Source: Elusimicrobiota bacterium
GTDB taxonomy: Bacteria > Elusimicrobiota > Elusimicrobia > 2-01-FULL-59-12 > JACPXA01
Assembly: GCA_016196785.1 (NCBI GenBank)
Contig: JACPXA010000110.1
Location: forward strand, 1 to 5,745
DNA length: 5,745 nt
Reading direction: 5' to 3'
Under the pieces are notes generated by a model, which worked only from the letters and a program-made list of their open reading frames with translations, was not told the origin of the DNA and made no database searches. The translations under genes and the position numbers were made by a program. This document shows, one piece after another, positions 1 to 5,300 of the stretch; positions within the stretch are counted from its first letter, which is position 1; each line of letters starts with the position of its first letter.

Positions 1-237
1 TCCCTTCATCAGGCATGCCATAGCTTCCTCCAAGATCCGCGGATGATACCGCCCCGCCTTCTGCAACTGCTCCAGCTTCACCAACGCCATCGATCGATCC
101 ACGACGCGCCGTTCAGCGGCTTGGAGCAACACGTGCAGCGCCGTCACGAACGGAACTCCAACCAGCTTGCACGCCTTGATCGCCACTCCATCATCGGTCG
201 CCACCATGCCTCCCTGCGTCTTTGCTAATGCGAATTG
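1..237 (-). pseudogene. PIN-like (VapC-type) toxin, C-terminal fragment, runs off the left edge
   Basis: Between a TGA at 238-240 and the window edge the frame is open for 79 codons; the first ATG is at 207, with a purine run GGGAGG only one base before it, too close to be a good ribosome site. Seen: ALAKTQGGMVATDDGVAIKACKLVGVPFVTALH, then MALVKLEQLQKAGRYHPRILEEAM. The ATDD-xxAIKACK-LG-PFxTA pattern is typical of the second half of PIN-like toxins partnered with small RHH or UPF0175 antitoxins; the TDD aspartates are the usual second acidic cluster. Resemblance already exists upstream of the ATG, so the N-terminal half with the first catalytic aspartate is lost rather than the gene simply starting at 207. 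The family call is from memory and unverified. Confidence 0.55.
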
Positions 238-258
238 TCAAGACGCTCAGCGTGCTCG
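235..258. repeat. 24-bp repeat with internal palindrome, copy 1
   Basis: It matches 1784-1807 at 22 of 24 positions; the differences are the central base of the palindrome (C for G) and one C for T near the end. It lies between the cas4 remnant and the PIN-like toxin fragment. Here the antitoxin that follows copy 2 is absent and the toxin C-terminal sequence begins right at the repeat edge. Confidence 0.65.
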
Positions 259-271
259 GTCACCGCGCTCC

Positions 272-574
272 TCAACCGCCCTCTACGGCAGCCACGACGA
301 CGTCCGCCTTGCCGACCAATCCCAGCCGCCGCGAGAAGACCGGCAGCGCCCGCGCGATCCGCACCCCCGGCCGCTCCTCCACCCCCGGCGTATCCGTCCG
401 ATCGTGCAGAAAAGCGCCTTCCAGAGTATAGGCATTCTCATCCCGGATGCCCTCGACAAATTTCAGCGCTGCCCGACGCGAGCAAAACAGGAACTCGTTT
501 AGGGTGGAAATGAGCACCGGTTCGGCAAATACACTCTGCGAACCGGCACCCACCTCTGTTCCCTGCTCCAACAT
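272..574 (-). pseudogene. cas4: Truncated cas4 (N-terminal half only)
   Basis: From the ATG at 574, with GGGGGA just upstream (a GTG at 595 is also possible), the frame encodes 100 residues. Seen: LISTLNEFLFCSRRAALKF (the CPRR-like first cysteine motif, here CSRR), EGIRDENAYTLEGAFLHDR, and ARALPVFSRRLGLVGKADVV, which is highly typical of Cas4 of I-C and related systems. Cas4 is a PD-(D/E)xK nuclease with an Fe-S cluster that trims prespacers by their PAM during spacer acquisition. Here the sequence breaks off just after GKAD: the catalytic E-x-K part and the last three cluster cysteines are absent, replaced by VAAVEGG and a stop. It cannot be an active nuclease. It lies about 1.5 kb after cas3 on the same strand, roughly where an adaptation module would follow, and is probably its relic. 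Confidence 0.8.
281..304 (-). repeat. Short repeat at the cas4 break point (matches 2009-2032)
   Basis: Twenty of 24 bases agree with 2009-2032, which lies inside the 38-codon ORF after cas3. Read in that ORF's frame, this copy gives T-S-S-W-L-P-stop-R, against T-L-L-W-L-P-E-R in the other. It begins where Cas4 resemblance stops. Confidence 0.35.
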
Positions 575-626
575 TGTCCCCCGGGGATCCAACACGAGCC
601 TTACGGTTCAACCTGATCAGAGAGGC

Positions 627-647
627 GGGGTCGTGCTCCGAGACCCC
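627..647. other. Inverted repeat after the toxin gene
   Basis: GGGGTC (627-632) and GACCCC (642-647) can pair around a 9-nt loop. It lies between the DUF5615 toxin stop and the cas4 fragment. There is no run of T on either side, so it is at best a weak terminator or an mRNA-end hairpin. Confidence 0.3.
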
Positions 648-664
648 ACGAGTGCGAGAGTGCG

Positions 665-1033
665 CTAGGCGGACGAAGGACGAATGCGTACCCGACCAGG
701 CTCCACGATGGCCAGCTTCCCTGCGAGATGGTCGAGAACCTGAGCCTGCTTCAGGAATTCCTCAAGCAGTGACAGGATGAAGAAGGCCGTGGCGTGGGGT
801 GGCACGTTGAGCACGACGAGACCGTGAAATGTTGCAGGAGGATACGCTCGAATGTCTGCAAAATCAAAATCGCCGGTCAGCACGCACAGGAACTGCGCTT
901 GCGCATAGCGAGCGATGTCACGATCTGCCGCGCTTCCCAAACCGATATCACGCACATCGACCGCATCATGGCCATACCGATGGAGCATCTCCCCGGTCGA
1001 ACGCGGCAGATCAGCGTCGATCAGAAAACGCAT
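665..1033 (-). CDS. DUF5615 PIN-like toxin (probable ribonuclease)
   Basis: The product has 122 residues, typical of DUF5615 / Mut7-C-type PIN-like toxins. Seen: an N-terminal strand MRFLIDADLP with the first acidic residues, RYGHDAVDVRDIGLGSAADRDIARYA (about 19-44), then VLTGDFDFADIRAYPP (about 51-66), the second acidic cluster with the TxDxDF pattern, and GLVVLNVPP. These acidic residues would bind the metal ion for RNA cleavage. It lies directly after its antitoxin (6-nt gap) with only a weak ribosome site, so it is probably translated by coupling, which keeps toxin below antitoxin. Stop TAG at 665-667. The pair looks functional. Confidence 0.85.
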   Translation of the reverse strand: MRFLIDADLPRSTGEMLHRYGHDAVDVRDIGLGSAADRDIARYAQAQFLCVLTGDFDFADIRAYPPATFHGLVVLNVPPHATAFFILSLLEEFLKQAQVLDHLAGKLAIVEPGRVRIRPSSA

Positions 1034-1039
1034 GAGGTC

Positions 1040-1264
1040 TTACGAGGCAGGCAGCGGGTGGACTTCTTCAAGGTTGATCAATTCGGTCGCGTACTGCAAT
1101 GCCGCATGGACATCATCCGGGGTGACCCCATACTCGCGGCAGACGGCCTCGACGCTCATGCCCCCCGACAGCCCGCCCAGGATGCGGACAATCGGCACAC
1201 GGGTGCCCTTGATGATCGGCTTACCGTGCTGGATATTCAGATCAATCGCAATCCGCTCGTGCAT
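1040..1264 (-). CDS. DUF433 family antitoxin
   Basis: The product has 74 residues, the usual size of DUF433 proteins. Seen: IAIDLNIQHGKPIIKGTRVPIVRIL (residues 5-29), the family hallmark (hGkPvIkGTRvpV), then GGMSVEAVCREYGVTPDDVHAALQYATEL, the helix-turn-helix-like part. Family role: antitoxin that binds the DUF5615 PIN-like toxin encoded next to it and probably represses the operon. It is first in a two-gene operon; its TAA stop (1040-1042) lies 6 nt before the toxin ATG. Promoter and ribosome site are both strong. The gene appears intact and the length is complete. Confidence 0.88.
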   Translation of the reverse strand: MHERIAIDLNIQHGKPIIKGTRVPIVRILGGLSGGMSVEAVCREYGVTPDDVHAALQYATELINLEEVHPLPAS

Positions 1265-1275
1265 GATCCCACCTT
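1265..1275 (-). promoter_or_regulatory. Ribosome binding site of the DUF433 antitoxin gene
   Basis: The minus strand reads AAGGTGG, GATC, ATG at 1264. It lies almost at the predicted 5' end of the mRNA, giving a very short leader. Confidence 0.6.
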
Positions 1276-1281
1276 AGCCAA

Positions 1282-1310
1282 ACTATACAAGGCAAGCGCT
1301 CAAAAGTCAA
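1282..1310 (-). promoter_or_regulatory. Sigma-70 promoter of the DUF433/DUF5615 operon
   Basis: On the minus strand TTGACT (1310-1305) and TATAGT (1287-1282) are separated by exactly 17 bp, close to the consensus. The start codon at 1264 lies 17 nt past the -10 box, so the transcript leader would be only about 11-13 nt, just enough to hold the ribosome site. The -35 box supplies the stop codon of nucleotidyltransferase fragment A. Confidence 0.75.
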
Positions 1311-1399
1311 TGGAACCGCTCCGCGATCCGCCGCACCATCTCCTCGATGATCGGCTGCGGATCGCGCCATCCTTCCGGATGATTGGATACCGCGTTCAT
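1307..1399 (-). pseudogene. Truncated MNT-type nucleotidyltransferase start (copy A)
   Basis: The ATG at 1399 has GGGAG 7 nt upstream, and 30 codons run to a TGA at 1307-1309. The product starts MNAVSNHPEGWRDPQP and ends MVRRIAERFH. It matches copy B: positions 1311-1380 and 1869-1938 agree in 61 of 70 bases by hand alignment. The open frame ends at FH, before the nucleotide-binding GS motif. The TGA is formed by the TTGACT -35 box of the next promoter, so the gene was cut where the DUF433/DUF5615 cassette starts. The peptide is probably non-functional. Confidence 0.6.
1311..1380 (-). repeat. Diverged repeat, copy A (nucleotidyltransferase 5' ends)
   Basis: Seventy bases match 1869-1938 at 61 positions. 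Agreement falls quickly beyond 1380 and is lost before 1311. The shared part codes for the same protein start in both copies, so this is two related genes cut at different points. Confidence 0.7.
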
Positions 1400-1455
1400 C
1401 GGTACGCTCCCTTTACAAGACCGCTCCAGTGCCCACCCGCCAGAATCGGCGAGGA

Positions 1456-1758
1456 TTACGCGGCGAAGAGACGCGCCGCGGTTTTCCGCCCCTCCAGATA
1501 GTCGCCGTAGTCAATCGGGGCGGTCTGGCCGAACTCGCCGAGCAGATCAAGCGTCTCGCCCAGTGATTTGCCTAGTTGCTTCGCGAAACGGCCGAGCGAG
1601 AGCTTCCCTTCACGGTACAGCCGCAGGAGGTGGAACATGTGCCCCTCTTCCAAGAGTTCACGCACCATCTGGGAACGCTCTTTGGATTCGGCGCGGCTGA
1701 GCTGCCGGATCCTCCGCAGCTCACGCTCGCTCAGTCGAAGACTCACGACGGTCATCAC
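1456..1758 (-). CDS. Ribbon-helix-helix antitoxin with UPF0175-like C-terminal part (orphan)
   Basis: The product has 100 residues from a GTG at 1758 (GGGAGG 6 nt upstream); an ATG one codon further in, at 1755, is the alternative. N-terminal: strand TVVSLRLSE, then helix ELRRIRQLSRAE and the helix SQMVRELLEEG, the ribbon-helix-helix DNA-binding pattern (about residues 3-38). C-terminal: a helix LLRLYREGKLSLGRFAKQLG and GETLDLLGEFG, then DYGDYLEG, similar to UPF0175-type antitoxins, which pair with PIN-like toxins. Expected role: bind and neutralise the partner toxin and repress its own operon. No intact toxin follows: 57 nt downstream a truncated nucleotidyltransferase begins. The fragment at 1-237 is the kind of toxin that would fit, so the operon may have been split. 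The palindrome at 1784-1807 is a candidate operator. Confidence 0.7.
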   Translation of the reverse strand: MMTVVSLRLSERELRRIRQLSRAESKERSQMVRELLEEGHMFHLLRLYREGKLSLGRFAKQLGKSLGETLDLLGEFGQTAPIDYGDYLEGRKTAARLFAA

Positions 1759-1783
1759 TCATGTCCTCCCTTTCATCTTTACC

Positions 1784-1807
1784 TTGTCAAGACGCTGAGC
1801 GTGTTCG
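1784..1807. repeat. 24-bp repeat with internal palindrome, copy 2
   Basis: The plus-strand sequence starts TTGTCAAGACGCT and continues G-AGCGTG. It matches 235-258 in 22 of 24 positions. The core is ACGCT-G-AGCGT, two 5-bp arms around one base. It sits between the end of nucleotidyltransferase fragment B (1808) and the leader of the ribbon-helix-helix antitoxin gene (start 1758). On the minus strand it ends in CTTGACAA, which resembles a -35 box, but I see no -10 box at the right spacing. Confidence 0.65.
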
Positions 1808-1957
1808 CTCGTTGTCCGGCCCCGCTTATCCCGTCGCGTGAGAGCCGGACAGGATGATCTTGTCCGGATGGAACCGCTCGGCGATCCTTCGCATCATCTC
1901 CTTGATGACCGGCTGCGGATCGCGCCATCCCGCCGGGTGCTCAGTATCCCCGCTCAT
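1808..1957 (-). pseudogene. Truncated MNT-type nucleotidyltransferase (copy B)
   Basis: From the ATG at 1957, with a purine-rich GGGAGGGG stretch upstream, the frame encodes 43 residues ending in ERFHPDKIILSGSHATG, then TAA (1826-1828). Known: minimal nucleotidyltransferases of the MntA/MNT group start with a helix (IVRRIVERFxPEKIILFGSxARG) and continue with E-A-G-P-D-S-D, carrying the catalytic GS and DxD residues. After the TAA the same frame goes on A-G-P-D-N-E, so a single codon, probably GAA for Glu, became TAA. Family resemblance then stops at 1808, directly beside the 24-bp repeat (1784-1807). The catalytic DxD is missing, so the product cannot be an active transferase. Intact relatives act as antitoxins that modify a HEPN RNase toxin; no HEPN gene is visible here. 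Confidence 0.65.
1869..1938 (-). repeat. Diverged repeat, copy B (nucleotidyltransferase 5' ends)
   Basis: This is the partner of 1311-1380, with 61 of 70 identical bases. Many differences fall at third codon positions, which suggests both copies diverged under selection as coding sequence before truncation. Confidence 0.7.
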
Positions 1958-2073
1958 CACACTTCCCCTCCCTCGCGCAACCTCTCAGCAAGCCTAATCG
2001 AATACGTCCTCTCCGGCAGCCACAGCAACGTCTGTCGCCCTCTGATCTTCCTCTGAGGAATTCCTCCCATCAT
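1957..2073 (-). CDS. Possible 38-residue ORF linked to cas3 by an ATGA overlap
   Basis: An ATG at 2073 overlaps the cas3 stop (2070-2072) as ATGA and opens 38 codons ending in a TGA (1957-1959) that overlaps the next ATG as TGATG. The product begins MMGGIPQRK and contains TLLWLPERTYSIRLAERLREGG, a basic, probably helical tail. I do not recognise a family. It may be a real small operon protein or the C-terminal scrap of a larger gene, because a related short sequence (TxxWLP-R in the same relative frame, with a stop in the middle) is found at 281-304 after the cas4 fragment. No separate ribosome site is seen ahead of the first ATG. Confidence 0.3.
   Translation of the reverse strand: MMGGIPQRKIRGRQTLLWLPERTYSIRLAERLREGGEV
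2009..2032 (-). repeat. Short repeat within the 38-codon ORF (matches 281-304)
   Basis: This is the partner of 281-304 with 20 of 24 identical bases. It codes for the TLLWLPER part of the small ORF. Confidence 0.35.
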
Positions 2074-4349
2074 CTGATGAAGCAGCCAGATTTTTGAGCT
2101 TTCAATAACGGGAGAATGCCTTTCATGTAGCCAAGAAAATCATCGTACTGCTCTGGCCGCAGGGCAAGCAATTCACATCCAAAACCTACAGGCTTCGGGT
2201 CGAGATCAATCAAACGTGATTGTTTGACTTGAACGCTGTTGAGCATAACTTCCTTTCCACTTGGGAATTGCTCCCGATTGCGCGATTCAAAACGCATGAC
2301 TAAATCCTGATTCACGAGAATGGTCTGTGCGTCTTCAACGATAAGACGGCAGAGCTTGGCCACTTCGGGATAGTCGGCGTCCTTCTCGTGCTGACAGATT
2401 CGCTCCGCGAGCTTTTCTGTCTCGCCAACGCCGGAATTGATTTCGCGCTGTAGAGCTTCGGTACAGTGGTCCATTCCCACCTTGCCCTCACGAAACATTT
2501 TCTCAAGCACTCGACGGGACGTTTTAAAGTGCGGATGCAGGGTAAGGAATCCGTCTTCGTCATGGCGGAAGTCCCACACCTCGGCAGTATCATACTCGGC
2601 GGAGCGACTGACCCGACCGCTGATTTGCAGAAGATTCGCCAGTCCGCAGCTTTCCCGGAAGGCAGTGCGAAATGAAAAGTCCATACCTGCCTCAACACAA
2701 CTGGTCGCTACCAGAACCCAGTCCTTCCAACCGCTGGACAGATTTTCCTTAACCCGCCGAATCGCCTTGCTGCGATCCAATGGACTGAGCGCTGTGCTAA
2801 GATGCTCCACGTTCAATCCAAGGTTTTTTCCATATCGCAGATGGTCAGCCAAAATCGCAGCGGACTGAATTGTGTTCAGGATAACCAGACGGGGACCGGG
2901 CTTAGATTGCACGAAGTCCGCTAACTCATCGAGTGATAGCCTCTCTGGTTTGGTCTTCAGTTCGACGCGGCGGGTTTCTACCGCCGCTGCCTCGCGACGC
3001 AGTTTGCTAGGAATCAACTCCATAACCGGAGGCCGCTCGGCAGGCGGAACGAAATCCGGTACATCCCAGAACCGCGCCAGAGAACCGCTGGCCAGAACGA
3101 CATGGCAGCCCCAATCATCGCAGAGTTCGCGCAGCCATTTCCACATTTGCGGCCAAAGCGGTGCGGGCATGGCAGTATGGGCCTCGTCTACAAAGATGGC
3201 GGAGCCGGACACTTGGTGGAGCTTGCGCAGCGCGGTAGTCTCCTTGGCTGCCAGCGTCTCGAAGAACTGGACTGCTGTGGTGACAACCACGGGCGCATCC
3301 CAGCGTTGGGTGAGTTGGCGCAAATCCCGCCAGTTCTCTCCCTTGAACTCGACACGATGGTGATGAGCGGCAACGACCTCATCAGGCGACTCACCATCGA
3401 GTACGAGGGCGCGGCGATACACGTCAACCGACTGGTCAATGATGTTGGTGTACGGCAATACCACGAAAATCCGCCGCAGGCTGTGCTCGTGCGCAATGTT
3501 GAGCAAGTGCGCCATGACGGCTGTGGTTTTGCCGGTGCCAACGGGGCTGTCGCAGGCAACGATTCGTTCGTGGCTAGCCAGCTTGCGATCGCGGCATTCT
3601 TCGTAGATCTTCTGGCGAATGCTGAGTCGCAGTCGTTCCTGTTCTGTGGGCAGTAATTCGGCCGGTGCCAAGCCCGTAACATAGTGGTTGAGCCGCTTAA
3701 GCCGTTTATCGGCCCAAAGCGGCTGGCCGCGAAGCTCTCGCTCATTTCGATAATGTTGGGCCGTGTCACTGTGGTCCGCATCCACGAGGCATGATAGCGC
3801 GAGGCGACGGACTAGACCTGTGTCTAGCTTGCAAGGCTTTACTGTAACTGTGGGAAGCAATGCGTGGTGCTGGGTGAGATAGCTGGCCAGCAAATCGTCG
3901 GTCCGTTCGTTCTGCTTTAGACGCAGCCCTTGAATCTCCGAGTAGTCGCGGAACTTATCGTTGTTGATCTGGTGTTTGTAGTTCGGCAGTCCAAGGTGGT
4001 GAGCGAATACAATGGCAGCGGCTTCACCTGCTTTCTGTTCGAGCAAATAAGCCGAGCCAGCGTCCCAGTGTTTAAAACCGCGATTCGTTTGCCGGTTGTG
4101 GCGCAGAACGTCCTGAAATACCTCGTCAAGTTTACCGAGATCGTGGTAAGTGGTAGCGGATTCAACGACCGCCAGGAACGACTCGCCCCACTTGGGCGAG
4201 AATGCAACCGCATCGTGGGCGAAGATCGCAGCGTAACGGCGCGCATTACCTATGTGCTCGTGATAGGTCTGCGCCCGTGCACCGTTGCGAGCGCTATGAG
4301 CCAGAGGTTCACTCACTGTTGAAGGCGTAGTCTTTGTAAGTGCCGACAT
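2070..4349 (-). CDS. cas3: Cas3 HD nuclease / superfamily 2 helicase
   Basis: The product is 759 residues from the ATG at 4349. Role: recruited by Cascade after R-loop formation, it unwinds and degrades the non-target strand from 3' to 5'. HD domain (about 1-200): LAHS near 17, YHEH (30-32), YHDLGK with the HD pair (69-70), H94 in KHWD, HH (117-118) and the LVDADHSD helix (about 188-194), so all metal ligands look present. Helicase: Walker A DSPVGTGKT (267-275), VVLPYTN (about 296), DEAH (388-391), motif III ASGS (about 420), motif V VATSCVEAGMDFS (about 547-559) and motif VI QISGRVSR (575-582). About 175 residues follow, as in other Cas3 proteins. The frame could run 65 codons further into cas7 but lacks family sequence there. 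A GTG at 4316 (748 residues, 8-nt overlap with the cas7 stop) is an equally possible start. I see no good ribosome site for either, so translation is probably coupled to cas7. Confidence 0.93.
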   Translation of the reverse strand: MSALTKTTPSTVSEPLAHSARNGARAQTYHEHIGNARRYAAIFAHDAVAFSPKWGESFLAVVESATTYHDLGKLDEVFQDVLRHNRQTNRGFKHWDAGSAYLLEQKAGEAAAIVFAHHLGLPNYKHQINNDKFRDYSEIQGLRLKQNERTDDLLASYLTQHHALLPTVTVKPCKLDTGLVRRLALSCLVDADHSDTAQHYRNERELRGQPLWADKRLKRLNHYVTGLAPAELLPTEQERLRLSIRQKIYEECRDRKLASHERIVACDSPVGTGKTTAVMAHLLNIAHEHSLRRIFVVLPYTNIIDQSVDVYRRALVLDGESPDEVVAAHHHRVEFKGENWRDLRQLTQRWDAPVVVTTAVQFFETLAAKETTALRKLHQVSGSAIFVDEAHTAMPAPLWPQMWKWLRELCDDWGCHVVLASGSLARFWDVPDFVPPAERPPVMELIPSKLRREAAAVETRRVELKTKPERLSLDELADFVQSKPGPRLVILNTIQSAAILADHLRYGKNLGLNVEHLSTALSPLDRSKAIRRVKENLSSGWKDWVLVATSCVEAGMDFSFRTAFRESCGLANLLQISGRVSRSAEYDTAEVWDFRHDEDGFLTLHPHFKTSRRVLEKMFREGKVGMDHCTEALQREINSGVGETEKLAERICQHEKDADYPEVAKLCRLIVEDAQTILVNQDLVMRFESRNREQFPSGKEVMLNSVQVKQSRLIDLDPKPVGFGCELLALRPEQYDDFLGYMKGILPLLKAQKSGCFIR

Positions 4350-5286
4350 TCGACCATTGGGTTTTCTTCCCTTGGCGGATGGTTTTATCTTGGATGTCCT
4401 CCCACATTGGTATGCGATAGTCGGCCCGTGATTCGCTTGGCGTGTTCTTATCGGTTTCGGGAATGCGCTTGGGAGCCAAGTAATCAAGCAACGCGAAATC
4501 AGAGAACGAGCCAAGCGGATCCGTATGCTGAACGGTGTGAGCATGAATTATCTCAACCTGATTACGACCCGTAGAGGCATTGTCGCGGTAAGTGTGCTGA
4601 AGCAGTTGAAGCATGACTTGAACGTCATCCAACGTGCAGCCCGTCTTCTGAGCCTGGGTCGGATTTACGAAAAATGGCACGGCGTAGATACCGTGCTGCA
4701 CATACTTGAGCGCCTGCGGAGCTAACCCGCGGTCTTTGCCAACCTCCACACCCGAATTGTTTGTCCAAGTTTCATAACGAATGCGCACAGGAGCAATGGA
4801 GATACCCACTCCGAAGTGTGCCACTCCAGTCCGAATTGTTTTCTGGAGGCTTTGCCATTCGCCATCGTTGAGCTTTCTGCCCATGTCCTTTTCCACGGCC
4901 TCGCGACCTTCGAGGAAAGTGCTGCCGAATAACCGGGCATCCCAATACTTACCATCAAACTGACCCTTGAGCATTTCAGCAATAATGGTGCTGCGGACGC
5001 GACTGCGGCTTTCCAGAATCTCGAATCGGCTATTTGCATCTTCACTTAGCGATAAGCGCTGCTTGAGCTTGAGCCAAACCAACCCATTCTTTTCGGCGAC
5101 CAAATCTCGCAACTTACGCTTAATGGATACTGGCGAAATCTCGCCTCTGCTGTCCGGTCTCTGACGCGGGAAGCCGGCATTCTCCGGGTCCCCGTTCGGG
5201 TTGGAGTCGCGAACCTCGATAACGAGCAGTCCGGTAATCCGAGGAATGTTTGTTTCAACCAGAGCTTGAGGTTTCTTTGGATTCAT
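4309..5286 (-). CDS. cas7: Cas7 (Csd2/Csh2-like) crRNA-binding backbone subunit of Cascade
   Basis: The product has 325 residues, normal for type I-B/I-C Cas7. Family role: several copies wrap the crRNA and form the helical backbone of the surveillance complex. Seen: an N-terminal RAMP-type strand GLLVIEVRDSNPNGDPENAG then PR, the Csd2/Csh2 signature of NPNGDP followed by PR; SIKRKLRDLV (about residues 55-64) matching the usual KRxIRDxV helix; KYWDARLFGSTF (about 112-123) matching the conserved yxDxRlFGxxf; and KYVQHGIYAVPFFVNPTQAQKTG ahead of a LDDVQ helix, matching the GlT-eeDl region. Start chosen at 5286 because AAGGAG sits 7 nt upstream; a 21-codon longer reading would overlap the previous gene. 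The 3' end overlaps cas3 by 8 or 41 nt depending on the cas3 start. Assignment to I-C rather than I-B rests on the Cas8c-like neighbour. Confidence 0.88.
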   Translation of the reverse strand: MNPKKPQALVETNIPRITGLLVIEVRDSNPNGDPENAGFPRQRPDSRGEISPVSIKRKLRDLVAEKNGLVWLKLKQRLSLSEDANSRFEILESRSRVRSTIIAEMLKGQFDGKYWDARLFGSTFLEGREAVEKDMGRKLNDGEWQSLQKTIRTGVAHFGVGISIAPVRIRYETWTNNSGVEVGKDRGLAPQALKYVQHGIYAVPFFVNPTQAQKTGCTLDDVQVMLQLLQHTYRDNASTGRNQVEIIHAHTVQHTDPLGSFSDFALLDYLAPKRIPETDKNTPSESRADYRIPMWEDIQDKTIRQGKKTQWSNVGTYKDYAFNSE

Positions 5287-5300
5287 GGAATCACTCCTTG
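5287..5300 (-). promoter_or_regulatory. Ribosome binding site deciding the cas7 start
   Basis: The minus strand reads AAGGAG, TGATTCC, ATG at 5286. The site overlaps the last codons and stop (5291-5293) of the upstream Cas8/Cas11 frame, so the two genes are close enough for coupled translation. It supports starting Cas7 at 5286 rather than 5349. Confidence 0.7.

Noticed and set aside
794..1501. A 235-codon open frame on the plus strand
   Set aside because: It runs antisense across the DUF5615, DUF433 and nucleotidyltransferase sequences, whose minus-strand products have clear family motifs and ribosome sites. Its own product has no recognisable pattern.
1784..1790. TTGACA on the minus strand as the -35 box of the antitoxin gene
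   Set aside because: At 16-18 bp spacing the sequence is GGAGG-like, not a -10 box, so I do not call a promoter there.
2055..2066. Perfect 12-bp palindrome GAGGAATTCCTC just after cas3 (a similar AGGAATTCCT at about 752-761)
   Set aside because: The second copy lies within toxin coding sequence and there is no T-run or further context, so this is probably chance.
3188..3781. 197-codon minus-strand frame, plus other long frames within cas3 on both strands
   Set aside because: They are shadows of the cas3 reading frame; cas3 has all helicase and nuclease motifs in order.
4350..4544. 65-codon upstream extension of the cas3 frame
   Set aside because: It lies wholly inside cas7, reads as arginine/serine-rich sequence without Cas3 features, and Cas3 similarity begins near LAHS.
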